Shown: positions 42,840 through 53,779 of the stretch, one piece after another
Position numbering within the stretch: position 1 is the first letter of the stretch
Layout: each line of letters begins with the position of its first letter
Assembly (NCBI GenBank): GCA_900491605.1
Contig: UESW01004377.1
Location: 247,971 to 311,970 of the forward strand
Reading direction: 5' to 3'
DNA length: 64,000 nt
From: Calamus simplicifolius
Lineage: Eukaryota; Streptophyta; Magnoliopsida; Arecales; Arecaceae
Translations under genes and position numbers: made by a program
Notes under the pieces: model-generated
Seen by the model: only the letters and a program-made list of their open reading frames with translations
Databases searched by the model: none
Told to the model about the DNA's origin: nothing

Positions 42840-44765
42840 TGTGAATTGGCAGAGTGCCGACACCGAACGAGGTTAAGTACCAACTCAAAGTCGGGTTTGA
42901 TTGCCGACATGGAGTCGAGCTTGGGTGCCAATGCGGAGTCGGGCTTGGGTGCCGACGCGGAGTCAAGCTTGAGTGCCGGCACGGAGTCGGGCTTAAGTGC
43001 CAACATGGAATCGGGCTTGGATGCCGACTCGAAGTCAAACTTGAGTACCAATGCTGAGTCGGGCTTGAGTGCCAACGCTGAGTCAGGCTTGAGTGCTGAC
43101 TCAAAGTTGAACTTGAGTGCCGATGCTGAGTCGGGCTTGAGTGCCAATGCGGAGTCGGGTTTGAGTGCCGACGCGGAGTCGGGCTTGGGTGCCAATGCGG
43201 AGTTGGGCTTGAGTGCCGATGCTGAGTCAGGCTTGAGTGCTGATTCAGAGTTGGAATTGGGCGCCAACTCGAAGTCAAACTTGAGTGCTGACGCTGAGTC
43301 AGGCTTGAGTGCCAATGCAGAATCGGGTTTGAGTGCTGACGCGGAGTCGGGCATGGGCACCGACGCTGAGTGCTGATGCTGAGTCGGGCTTGAGTGCTAA
43401 TTCAGAGTCGGGCTTGGGCATCGACTCGAAGTCAAACTTGAGTGTCGACGCTGAGTCTGGCTTGAGTGCCAACGCGGAGTAAGGCTTAAGTGCCGATGCG
43501 GAATCAGGCTTGGGTGCCGACTTGAAGTCAAACTTGAGTGCTGATGCTGAGTCGAGCTTGAGTGCCGATGTGGAGTCGAGTTTGAGTGCCGACGTAGAGT
43601 CGGGCTTGGGCACCGACGCAGAGTCAGGCTTGAGTGTTGACGCTGAGTCGGGCTTGAGTGCCGATTTGGAGTCGGGCTTGGACACCGACTCAAAGTCAAA
43701 CTTAAGTGCCGATGCTGAGTCGGGCTTGAGTACCGACATGGAGTCGGGTTTGAGTGCCGACGTAGAGTTGGGCTTTAGCACCGACGCAGAGTCGGGCTTG
43801 AGTGCCAACGTTGAGTCGGGCTTGAGTGCCGATGCTAAGTTGGGCTTGAGTGCCGATTCGGAGTCGGGCTTAGGCACTAACTCGAAGTCAAACTTGAGTG
43901 CCGACGCTGAGTCGGGCTTGAGTGCCGATATAGAGTCAGGCTTAAGTGCCGACGTGGAATCGAGCTTGGGCACTGACTCAAAGTCGAGCTTGAGTGCTGA
44001 CGCTGAGTCGGGCTTGAGTGCCGACGCGGAATTGGGTTTGAGTGCCGACGCGGAGTTGGGCTTGGGTGCTGACGCAGAGTTGGGCTTGAGTGCCGACGCT
44101 GAGTCGGGCTTAAGTGCCGATTCGGAGTCAGGCTTGGGCACTGACTCGAAGTCAAACTTAAGTGCCGACGCTGAGTCGGGCTTGAGTGCCGACGCGGAGT
44201 CAGGCTTAAGTGCCGATGCGGAATTGGGCTTGGGTGCCGACTTGAAGTCGAACTTGAGTGCTGACGCTGAGTTGGGCTTGAGTGCTGACGTGGAGTCGGG
44301 TTTGAGTGCCGATGCAGAGTCGGGCTTGGGCGTCGATGCGGAGTCGAGCTTGAGTGCCAACACTGAGTCGGGCTTGAGTGCCGATTCAGAGTCGGGCTTG
44401 GGCACTGAGTCAAAGTTGAACTTGAGTGCCGATGCTGAGTCGGGCTTGAGTGCCGATGTGGAGTCGGGTTTGGGCATCGATGCGGAGTTGGGCTTGAGTG
44501 TCGACGCTGAGTCGGGCTTGAGTGCCGACGCTGAGTTGGGCTTGGGCGCCGATGCAGAGTCGGGCTTGGGCGCCGACGTGGAGTCGGGCTTGGGCACCGA
44601 CGCTGAGTCAGGCTTAAGTGTTGACGCGGAGTCAGGCTTGGGCACCGACGCTGAGTCAGGCTTGAGTGCCGATTTGGAGTCGGGCTTGGGCACCGACGCG
44701 GAGTTGGGCTTGAGTGCTGATGCTGAGTCGGGCTTGAGTGGCGATGCTGAGTCGGTCATAAGTGA
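42840..44765. repeat. 24-bp tandem array with 264-bp higher-order units
   Basis: Roughly 80 copies of a 24-bp monomer (consensus GCCGACGCGGAGTCGGGCTT plus GAGT). From about 43420 a marked variant (GACTCGAAGTCAAAC) recurs at 43423, 43519, 43687, 43879, 43975, 44143, 44239 and 44407: steps of 96 and 168 bases alternate (264 in all), with one 24-base expansion. Since 24 is a multiple of three and the unit lacks stops, long frames appear on both strands (511 residues minus, 448 plus); neither looks like a protein. Confidence 0.9.
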
Positions 44766-44849
44766 GAAGCAAGACCACTCGAAGTCACTTTCGTTAGTAA
44801 GAAAACGAATGTTAATTCTAGCAAACATGCTCAAACTTAAGATAACATA

Positions 44850-45872
44850 CTACTGATAATGCCGACATAGGTTATCCACGTTCCAGGTGCGAGGGAGAGG
44901 TTTTCCGTCTAGCCCTTCGATCTGGTATGCTCCGCATTGAAGTGCGTCGGTGATTCGATAAGGCCCTTCCCAATTGGGAGAGAGTTCCCCCCCCCCCCCC
45001 CCCCGTAGGCTTGGAGACTTCGGCTCGTCTGAGGACCAAGTCTCCAGGGAGGAATGTTCTGGGACGAACTCGGGCATTGTAGTACTTTGCAATCCTCTGT
45101 CAGTAGGAAGCCATTCGGAGTCGTGCTCGATCGTGGAGTTCTTCGACGAGGTCGAGATTGGCTCTCAACTTTTAGAGTTTCTCCCCTCATTGTATGATTG
45201 TGTCCGGGGACTAGGGACGCCAATTTCCACAGAGATAACTGCCTCCGATCCAAACACAAGGCTGAAAGGAGTTTCTTCTGTGGGGGTTCATGATGTCGTA
45301 TGATACGCCCACAGCACGTTCAGGAGCTCCTCCACCAATATTCCTTTGAAATCATCCAAGCGTGTCCTAAGCCCTTGAAGGATTGTCTGATTTGTCACTT
45401 CGGCCCCCCCGTTTGTTTGCGGGTGACCGACGGAAGTGAACCTCTGATATATCCCTAGTTCGGCACAGAAGTCTCTGAATGGGATGTTGTCAAACTGGCG
45501 CCCATTGTCAGTAACAAGTGTGTGGGGCAGTCCAAACCGACAAATAACAGACTTCCAGAAGAAGTTCCTCACCCTGGCTTTGGTAATCTTGGCTAGTGCT
45601 TCAGCCTCTACCCACTTGGTGAAGTGGTCTATGGCGATGAGTAAAAACTTCCGCTAACCAGAGGCTGGAGGGAATGGTCCCAAGATGTCCATTCTCTGGG
45701 CGAATAGCCATGGAGCCGACAGGGGGCTCAACCGAGAGGTTGGCAGCCGTTGAATATTAGTATGCCACTGACAACTATCGCACTTTCGGACCAGCTCGGC
45801 TGCATCTTCCTGCATGGTGGGCCAGTAATAGCCTTGGCATAGGGCCTTGTGTGACAGTGCTCTGCCTCCCAA
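44850..45872 (-). pseudogene. Gypsy E integrase (broken)
   Basis: 45654-45872 gives the zinc-binding segment (LVRKCDSCQ). The core is in 45288-45572 (FFWKSVICRFGLPHTLVTDN, QFDNIPFRD, TSVGHPQTNGGAEVTNQ), and a KWVEAEAL-type block precedes it. The C-terminal part in 44850-45092 has SPNWEGPYRITDALQCGAYQ and ends NLCRHYQ. Stops at about 45655 and 45287 and a C homopolymer at 44987-45004 interrupt it. Confidence 0.83.
44987..45004. repeat. Poly-C tract of 18 bases
   Basis: Uninterrupted C run on the plus strand (G on the coding strand), in the integrase C-terminal part where it encodes a glycine run absent from relatives. Replication slippage probably made it and shifted the frame. Confidence 0.9.
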
Positions 45873-46677
45873 GTGGTTTCCACAATACCTTCATGGATCT
45901 CACGGAGATGTAGTCGGCATCTACGGGACCAACACATTTGAGGAGAGGATGAGAGAAGGATCTTTGGTACAATTGTCGATCGAACATTAGGAACTTGTGC
46001 ACTCGCCATTTGAATACCTTGGCTTCAGTGGGGTCGGCTGGGAGGGTGCCAGCAGTGAAATATTGGATGTAGACATCCATCCAGGAAGGCTCTTGGCAGA
46101 CTGGCATGGATTCTTCTACTGTGTCGATGCTTGGGGCTTCCAGATACTCCATGTAAGTTCTCCATAAGGCCCCATCTGCCGAGATGGCTAGCCGGGATAA
46201 GGCGTCAGCTCTAGCATTCTCCTTCCGGGGAATGTAGCTGACACTGAAGTGGGCTAAGGAAGAGGCTTGTGACTGCACCCTGCTCAGGTAACTAGACATA
46301 GTGGGGTCCCGCGTCTTGTATTCTCCTTTGATCTGACCAAAGATGAGCTGGGAGTCAGTGAAGACCCTAAGGCATTTCACCTCAAGCTCCCGAGCTAGCC
46401 TCATCCCTAACAGTAGGGCTTCATACTTAGCCTGGTTATTGGTGGCTGGGAAAAGGAATCGGAGGGCATACTCAGTCACAACTCCGTATGGGCTCACTAG
46501 GATGAGGCCTTCCCAACTCCCTTGAGAGTTTGAAGCTCCATCCACGTGAAGGATCCAGTCCTTCCCTCTTCCCTCGGACATAATACCCGAAGGGTTTGCA
46601 TGGGACTCTTTCAGCTGCTCTTCCATCCAAGTGCACTCGACCTGGAAATCTGCTAAGACCTGAGACTTTATAGCCAA
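45775..46677 (-). pseudogene. Gypsy E second, archaeal-type RNase H (aRH)
   Basis: 300-residue frame. Residues 38-60 hold GKDWILHVDGASNSQGS (first acid), then NNQAKYEALLLGMRLA (second), LRVFTDSQLIFGQIKG (third) and RKENARADALSRLAIS (fourth). All four acidic positions are intact. The C-terminal third leads into the linker before integrase. The frame is one of the best preserved here. Confidence 0.85.
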
Positions 46678-46731
46678 CTTGGGTCAAAATGATAGGTCGA
46701 ACTCCCCCAGTTTAAGCGCCCACTTCGCCAG

Positions 46732-47760
46732 TCAGCCAAAGGTATTAGGGCGGGAGAGGATTGTCCTGAGCGGTTGATCTGTGACTACCACAATCGGGTA
46801 AGCTTGGAAATAGGGCCTAAAGCGCTGGGCAGAGATGATCAAAGCAATGATAATTTTCTCGAATCTGGAATATCTAGTCTCTGCATCGTGAAGTACCTTG
46901 CTAGTGTAGTACACTGGCTTTTGTATCCCATTGGCGTCCATGCGAACTAACACAGAGCTGACAGCCTCGGGAGAGGCCGCGAGGTACAAGAGGAGTTCCT
47001 TCTCGCCCCTTGGTTTGGATAACAATGGCAGGGTGGATAAGAAATCTTTTAACTCCTTGAAGGCCTTCTGGCACTTCCTCATACACTCGAAGCCGTTGAC
47101 TTTGCGTAGTGCCTTAAAGAAAGGCAGACATCTTTCCGTGGACTTAGACAAAAAATGGCTCAGGGCCGCCACCCTTCCAGTCAAGCGCTGCACCTCCTTC
47201 TTGTTGGCTAGAAACCTCATGTCCAAGATGGCTTGGATCTTATCAGGGTTCTCCTCGATCCCATGCTGTGTCACCATGAAACCCAAGAATTTTCTTGCTG
47301 TCACCCCAAAAGCACACTTACGGGGGTTCAGCCTCATCTTGTACCGATGAAGGTTACCGAAGGTCTTCGCTAGGTCGGCAATGTGGTCAGTGGTATGGAT
47401 ACTTTTGGTCAACATATCATCCACGTACACCTCCATGTTGCGCCCGATCTGGTCTTCAAAGACTTTATTCATCAGCCTTTGGTAAGTGGCCCCCGCATTC
47501 TTTAGTCCGAACGACATCACCTTGTAACAGTATATCCCCTTCTCGGTCACAAACAAGGTAGCTTCCTCGTCCACCGAATCCATTTTGATCTGGTTGTACC
47601 TAAAAAAAGGCATCCATGAAGCTAAGGGTCTCATGACCGGACGTACGTCCACCAGCTGGTCAATTTGAGGTAATGGAAAGCTATCCTTAGGGCATGCTTT
47701 GTTGAGGTCGGTAAAATCTACGTACATCCTCCAGCTTCCGTTAGCCTTGCGGACCATCAC
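46732..47760 (-). pseudogene. Gypsy E reverse transcriptase and first RNase H
   Basis: 342-residue frame with WRMYVDFTDLNKACPKDSFP at the start, VMSFGLKNAGATYQRLMNKV, MEVYVDDMLTKSIH (catalytic YVDD), KCAFGVTARKFLGFMVTQHG, and in the second half the first RNase H (LLLYLAASPEAVSSVLVRMD, then VLHDAETRYSRFEKIIIALI). The region between the first and second RT blocks (SWMPFFRYNQIKM) lost the usual FxDAYSGY aspartate: position D is changed. That residue binds catalytic metal, so this RT is likely dead even though the frame is open. Confidence 0.85.
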
Positions 47761-47894
47761 GATGTTAGCCAGCCAGTCAGGGTAATGGACCTCCCGAATG
47801 TGGCCTGCAACCTCCAGCTTGCGAATCTTTTCATCAATGGTCTTCTATCGGTCTGGGGCGAAGCTTCTCTTCTTCTGCCAGACCGGCCAACATC

Positions 47895-48569
47895 CTAGTT
47901 TGATGTTGAGCTGGTGGGTATTACCTTCTTGAGGATGCCCGGCATGTCAGACGATGACCATGTGAAGATGTCAGAGTTGGCTCGCAGAAAAGCAAGAAGC
48001 TGATCGCATGCTTCTTCTGAGAGTAGGGCTCCAACTTGGATGGTCCTGGTCGGGTCTTCCCCCAATGGGAAAGTCAACAGGTGCTTGGCTGGCTCTCATC
48101 TCCTCTCCAAGTCTTGGGGGTCAATTGGCTCAGGTGCTGTAGCCGACGCAGCTCCCTGTGGACTAGGGGCTAAGTGGTAGCAGAGCGGTAGTGGGCTCTG
48201 CTCCCCCCTTATCTCCCCAACTCCCTCACCGGTAGGGAACTTTACTAGTAGCCTCTTGGTGGAGATAACGGCATCCAGAAGGTTCAAGCCGGGTCTCTCG
48301 AGGATGGTGTTGTAAGCCAGCGGGATCCAGACTACAAGGAAATTCATAAAGACCATGCTATGGCGCGATGAAGTCCCAGCTGTAAAAGGGAGAGTGATCT
48401 TCCCCTCGACCCTTACATAATCTTCAGTAAAACCCATTAATGGTGTGGTGACGGGTCGAAGGGAGTTGTTGGACAAATTCATCCGAACAAAAGCTTCGTA
48501 GCTCAAAACGTCAACTGAACTTTCACTGTCTACTAAAATTCTCTTTACAGGGTGCTTTTCTATCGTCAT
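47895..48569 (-). pseudogene. Gypsy E aspartic protease region
   Basis: Frame 48096-48569 carries VKRILVDSESSVDVLSYEAF, the protease active site with D-S-E in place of D-S-G, and TILERPGLNLLDAVIST for the ILGRP block (G to E). Both changes point to an inactive enzyme. 47895-48077 continues toward RT (GEDPTRTIQVGALLSEEACD). Confidence 0.8.
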
Positions 48570-48679
48570 AGATACAATGACGCTGTCATCATGTTTGTTA
48601 ACTACCCCTTCTAAATCCCCTTTAGAGAAAAGGATTACAGAATCTACTCCCTTCTCACGTTGTCTTTTAGAATTGTTAC

Positions 48680-50303
48680 CTACCCCCCAGGAATCATGGC
48701 CACCGTCTTATCCGTTGGGGCGTTGTCCATGCCAATATAGGGTGCAGGAGGTGCTGACGGGCCTGGGGCCGCAGGGTTTCCCCTACGGACGAACTTGCCG
48801 AGGTGGCCTTGCTGAACGAGTTCCTCGATAGCCTTCTTTAGCAAGCAGTAATCTTCCGTGTCGTGGCCGTAGTCTCTGTGGTACTGGCAGTATAGTTCCT
48901 TGCTGTGGGGAACCTCGGGCCTCATGGGAGGTGGACGCCGGAGGTAGGGCTCGTCTTTGATTTCTAACAGGATGTGAGATATTGGGGCAAGGAGAGGAGT
49001 GAAGTGTTGGTTATCTAGGCGATGGAGCGGCTTAGGCTTTCTGGACCGCAGCCCAGCAGGTTCTGAAGGCACTGGCTTCTTGTCGGATCCTTTGTCAACC
49101 TCCCCCCTAGAGGAGTCTTCTTCGTCGGCGCGAATATACTTCTGCGCCCGGGTCAGTAGTTCAGCATAAGAGCTGGGAGGCTTTTTGTCCAAAGAGTAAG
49201 CGAACCTGGAAGGACGGAGTTCCCTCTTCAGAGCTAGCATGGCCACGGAGTTCTCAAGGTTGTATACCTCCAGCACAGCTTCCTTGAACCGAGCCACAAA
49301 GTCCTTTAGGGTTTCACGCTTCTTTGCTGGATGGCGAACAGGCTATCAGTCACTCGAGGGATCTTTCGGCATGCATCAAAGTGGGCCAGGAAAGATCGCT
49401 TAAGTTGTCTGAAAGAATTGATACTACGTGATTGTAAATGGGAATACCACGCACGTGCTACCTTCTGAAGTGTAGCCGGAAAGGCGACACAGAGAAGATA
49501 ATATGTCGCCCCCTGGACTTGCATGAGGACTTTGTAGCTTTCCAGGTGATCTAGGGGGTCTACAGTGCTGTCATACAGGTCTAGCTGAGGAAGATGGAAT
49601 CGGGGTGGAACCGGTTCCTCCATAATACGGTGCAAAGCGGAGGGTGGTGGTCATAGTCCGTCCCGTGGGGGTTGGTGATTTTGCGGCTAAGCTCCTCCAA
49701 CCACTGATGGTATTCGTCCAACCGTCACTCGGCCCAACAAGCGGTCTTCCTATTGGTGTCTTCCTTTGAGGATTCAGAAGATGAATAGGGAGACGGCTGC
49801 CAGTGCAGGGAATGCACCTACTTAGGTTCCTTCTCACCACGTCGCCTAGGAAGGCGATCATAATGATGGGAAGGAGACCGTTGCCGCTTGGAGGTTTCCC
49901 AGTGATGAGACTTCAGGGACGCGCAGTGGGAGGCCTCCGAAGGGGTCCTGCCACGACGAGACTGGCTAGCTCCATGACCCTCCACATGAGGCAAAAAGTG
50001 TTGGGGCGGCAATAGCGTGGCGGCAGAGCACTGCTCTTGTAGCCCCCGCACCACCGCCATCAGGTCCTGAAACTGCTAGGTCAAAGCATCGAGCTGATCA
50101 GATTGGTTGAACTGCAGCTGTACGGAAGGTGGAATAGGGAGGTTGGCCTCCGAGTGCTCAGCCCGCGGGAGGTGTCCCTCGGCATGGCTATTGGAAGCCT
50201 CCTGCGCTCGTGTAACCGCCATCTTCTTCCTTGCAGAGGTGGTGGGGTCGCAGATACATGTGAATGAACATCTGGGTGCTGCTGCCCTTTCCTGGTGCGC
50301 CAA
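48680..50303 (-). pseudogene. Gypsy E gag (broken)
   Basis: Gag in at least three frames. 50076-50303 gives the N-terminal region. 49306-49635 has the capsid start (FHLPQLDLYDSTVDPLDHLE, then FPATLQKVARAWYSHL). 48680-49297 holds MARFKEAVLEVYNLENSVAM, a disordered proline/lysine-rich part and the finger YCQYHRDYGHDTEDYCLLKK. Same arrangement as in gypsy B. Confidence 0.82.
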
Positions 50304-50305
50304 TC
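50287..50305 (-). promoter_or_regulatory. Primer-binding site of gypsy E
   Basis: On the minus strand GATTGGCGCACCAGGAAAG follows the LTR directly; compare ATTGGCGCTAGAGGAAGG in gypsy B. Confidence 0.75.
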
Positions 50306-50966
50306 TGTTGCTGCCACATCACTTCTCAGGAACATCGGGTGTAGAAGGTCATCGCAGACTTTCGAGAGATGATGACCGCCTCCTTTTGGCCGAAAACCTG
50401 CAAGAAAAGTCCCGGACCGGTGGTTCCGATGGGGACCCTCCGATGCTCAAGTCAATGATTTGGAGAATAGGAATTAGGATCAGAGAAGAGATCCCCCTGC
50501 TCATTGTGAGTCGGGGGCTTTATATACCTGTTCGGGGGTCCCTCTTACCTTTCGCGGATAACAGCGAAATCCGATCTTCCGTTAAGATTAGCTCCGCAGG
50601 CGGGCGCACCGCTGCTAAACGTGTACCATGAATATCGTCAACTGCACACAGTATCTTCAACTGCCTGTGATTCTAACAAGAAACAGGTGAGCAGGCTAAA
50701 CGGCAGTTTCTGGGGTGTTTCAAATTACCCTGCTCAATGTTTGAAGTTGATTTCATGGCTGGAACTATGGACCGATAGCATGCAAGGTGAGACCAAAGCC
50801 GAAGCCGAGGCCGAAGCCGAGGCCGAAGCCGAGGCCGAGGTTGAGGCCGAGGCCGAAGCCGAAGCCAAAGCCGAAGCCGAAGCCGAGTTCGAAGCCGAGA
50901 TCAACTAAAATCATTACTTTGCTCCAAAAACCGTGTGGCCGCCTGGGGGTGTGATTAGCCACATCA
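50306..50966 (-). repeat. 5' LTR of gypsy E
   Basis: 661 bp. TATA box TATATAAAG (minus strand) at about 50517-50526. Holds the longer form of the GAGGCCGAAGCC-type microsatellite (about 50785-50905), which in one frame reads as alternating alanine and glutamate. Confidence 0.88.
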
Positions 50967-50971
50967 CTACA

Positions 50972-51418
50972 TATAAATTAATCCTCCATAAACGGTTCAT
51001 AATTAAAGCTAGACATTTTTCGTTAACTTCTTTAATTATATCTTTCTCCATAAGTACCATTGATTCTATAATGAATAATATATTTATGATCTAATCATAA
51101 ATTGAGTGCTCTTATTATTCAAGCCTCAAATCAACACTTTTGATTTATATAATGAAATATCAATTGTCAAAAAAATTTAGATTTCTCAATCCAAATATCA
51201 GTTACCATAAAAATTTAGATTTCTAAGTCCAAATATCAGATATCATAAAAAATTTAGATTTCTCAGTCCAAATTAGTTGTCATAAAAAAAATTAGATTCT
51301 CAGTCCAAATATTAGCTATCATAAAAATTAGATTTCACAGTCCCTTTATAGCCGAACACTGATATATCATTAATTTAATATGGGAACTCTTCTTAGCAAA
51401 TGTTTAGGGGCATTCCTT
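50972..51418 (-). repeat. 5' LTR of copia C, U3-side part
   Basis: Continues the LTR after gypsy E. Contains about five copies of a 36-40 bp repeat (51150-51345) built on ATAAAAATTTAGATTTCTCA plus GTCCAAATAT. The edge near 51418 (GCATTCCTTAA) is inferred from the transition into the RPABC4 intron; the terminal TG/CA is not clear. Confidence 0.5.
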
Positions 51419-51464
51419 AATGGGAATAGCACAGAGAGTGATTCAAATCAGAGCATGCGCGTAC

Positions 51465-51715
51465 CTCTTCGAGTGCGCTTCTTGTATAGGATGCGGTATC
51501 CACACTCCCTGCATTGAATCACATCACCCGGCTTCAAAGTATTCTCTGCTCCGCAATCTAAGCATCATTTTTTTCCAAAATTTTTTGATCAACATAAAAA
51601 CCAGTCAAGGATAGAAGATATGATCAGAAAGTGAAAGAGAAACTGAGAGGAAGATGGAAGCTTATTATCGCGTACCTCCACAAATATAACTTACGGGCTC
51701 AAGCTAGCGATCCAT
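51465..51715 (-). pseudogene. NRPB12: RPABC4 (RPB12) shared RNA polymerase subunit, interrupted copy
   Basis: The only host gene seen. RPABC4 is a small zinc-binding subunit shared by RNA polymerases I, II and III (about 51 residues in plants). Exon 1 is 51715-51676 and exon 2 51557-51465, joined by GT-AG sites. Exon 1 gives LEPVSYICG and exon 2 CGAENTLKPGDVIQ, CRECGYRILY and KKRTRR; four cysteines in CX2C pairs (one pair shared across the first intron) form the zinc site. Codon 4 is TAG, and the last exon (about seven residues) is missing: the second intron runs into the copia C LTR about 45 bases after the donor. Retained introns and promoter argue for a duplicated or disrupted gene, not a retrocopy. 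Confidence 0.85.
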
Positions 51716-51795
51716 TGATCAAGAACCACAAGCGAGGGTTTCTTTGTTCCATGGTAGGATGAAGCTAGGGTTTACAGGGGAAGGGGGCGGCGAAT

Positions 51796-51812
51796 CTATA
51801 TATAAATATTTA
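51796..51812 (-). promoter_or_regulatory. TATA box of the RPABC4 copy
   Basis: The minus strand reads TATTTATATATAGATTCGCC, about 85 bases before the start codon. It is followed by GTAAACCCTAGCTTC, a leader type common in plant housekeeping genes. Confidence 0.5.
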
Positions 51813-51815
51813 TAT

Positions 51816-52435
51816 TATATTAGGAATATCGATGACACGCTTGTATGATTTAATTTAAAAGATAAAAAAAATAAAAATAAAAAATAAAAAATAAAAAAAA
51901 ATTTTTTAAACTTTAATTTAGAATAATAGTTTTTAAATTATGTACCACTCCATGTATAATTATTTTGGTTTCCAGTTTGAAGCCTGAAACTAGATGCACA
52001 ACGGGTCAAAAAAAATCAACAATAATATAAGCTAATGGCTTCGTAAAAATCTCTTCCATCCACATAAAAAAGATGAATATATTATAAGATTTTAACAATA
52101 TAAAAATAATTAAAATAATATTGAAATATCATTATTAGGTTTTAAAATAATTAAGCATGGAAATGGTAAACAAACATTGATATTGTGCTATAATTAAGAG
52201 TTTAAGGACAAATAAGTATGTGTATATATATATATTGCTAATTCGAGTGGTAATGATAAGAAAACTAAGCTACTTTAAAATTTAAAATTTAAATCAAGAA
52301 TTTAAAATTCAAACTAAAAATTTATTACATCATATTAATATATTATGATTTTTATAGTATCAAAGTGACATATCATAGTATTATTATTAATTTTATTAGT
52401 TTCTTTCGAAGCAATATATCATAGTAAGATAATGA
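51816..52435. other. AT-rich intergenic DNA
   Basis: No gene seen. Contains an A-rich low-complexity run at about 51860-51905. Confidence 0.5.
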
Positions 52436-52771
52436 AAATTTAATGAGAGTCATTTTTGGGTTCAATCAAAATGCATTGGGTTATATAATACCAATTAATC
52501 GAACCATCCTTAATTGTCCCATCATTAACCATCCTATAACGTATAACCCATTTAAACATAATTTTGATTATTTGTGATAGAATGGAACATACCAATGCTA
52601 TACAAGATAAATCTTTAATTTCGTCTATCACCGCCTTTTACAACCAATTTTCAATTTCGCACTAATTCTATTCATCAAACTTTTCTAACATTTTTAAATC
52701 AAAAATAAAAATAGCATAACATATTCAAATACTGATGAGATTGGTCAATGACCTAATTCCACATTGTATAC
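52436..52771. repeat. Duplicated intergenic segment, copy 1
   Basis: About 336 bases that recur at 55111-55491 in the same orientation with substitutions and small indels. It begins ATTTAATGAGAGTCATTTTT and ends GACCTAATTCCACATT. The origin is unclear: either a tandem duplication with 2.3 kb between or an unnamed repeat family. Confidence 0.75.
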
Positions 52772-53718
52772 TTCAACCAATTTTTCCCAAGCCTAAACTG
52801 AACAATACAACCGACCAACCGGTTTAAAAACTTAACAGTTTTACCCCAATATTAACCAATAAAAAAACTTTCGATGGTTTTCAAAATAATTATATCTCTC
52901 CAAAAAAAACATCTTGTATTCATTCTTGTACTCAACAAACATCAAATGGTAACCATCAACACTTAAGTACACAAGCTTAGTCGATCATACTAATATATAA
53001 CAACTTATATTGTATTGTTTCTTCAAACACTTAGAGGACTCCACATTATATCTCTAACAACCATCTTGTATTCATGTGTCCACTTGCAAGTATGATTAAG
53101 TCTGACTGTAATAAACATCTTTTCCTTTTTTTAATTATTAATCTTGGTTTCCTTTAATATATCAATTTCACAAGTAATATAACTATTACTATAACTATTA
53201 CTATTTTCTAGAAAAATAAAATAAAAATTTATTGAGTACAAGAATGATGATTGTCTTATTGCGATTTACATAGAAAAGAAAGATAAAGAAAGATACGCAT
53301 AAGGTGTATTATGCTTTTCTTCCACCATCATATAAATGTGATTGAGGATGAGAAGTTAGCCCTGTAGGGTAAATAAAAATCAAAGATTTTATTATTATAT
53401 TAGTTGAAATTTTATTTTTTTTATGTAAAGTGTAACCAATATTAAATTTCTGCATGTAAAGTGCAACAACATATCTTACGCACGCTCCATTATTGAATAC
53501 GAGATTCAAAACCGCCTTTTCTTCCAAGCTAAAAGGCTCGGCCTACTTTAAATAGAAAAAAAAATCAAACAATAAATATTTTCTAAATATAATGTCTAAT
53601 ATAAAAGGCTCGTGCAAATATATATGTACATTTTTTTAATCAGAATTTGGATAGGGTTATCATAGTTTATCAATATATGATGGACCATCTTTTTATACTA
53701 AATTAATATACATAAAAC

Positions 53719-53779
<61 letters not shown>

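Larger units (their letters stand above)
39091..50966 (-). mobile_element. Gypsy element E (Ty3/gypsy, Tat type, minus strand), 11.9 kb
   Basis: LTRs at 39091-39722 and 50306-50966 (TGTTGCTGCC to CCACATCA) with TSD CTACA at 39086-39090 and 50967-50971. Reading on the minus strand: primer-binding site, gag, protease, RT, RNase H, archaeal-type RNase H, integrase, then a 24-bp tandem array, an antisense gene on the plus strand and the polypurine tract. The dual RNase H and antisense gene put it in the Tat lineage, like B, but LTRs and repeats differ, so it is another family. Confidence 0.92.
25090..51418 (-). mobile_element. Copia element C (minus strand), split by D and E
   Basis: A Ty1/copia element lacking its 3' half. 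On the minus strand it reads 5' LTR (51418 to 38039, split by gypsy E), primer-binding site (38036-38025), leader, gag (36430-36188 then 26475-25992), protease (25980-25648) and integrase (25651 to about 25090). RT, RNase H and the 3' LTR are not found. Copia D sits in gag with TSD ATTTT, and gypsy E in the LTR with TSD CTACA, so C is older than both. The right boundary near 51418 is approximate. Confidence 0.7.

Noticed and set aside
43299..44856. Open frames of 511 (minus) and 448 (plus) residues
   Set aside because: Both are created by a 24-bp repeat without stops; no domain, and both strands open at once.
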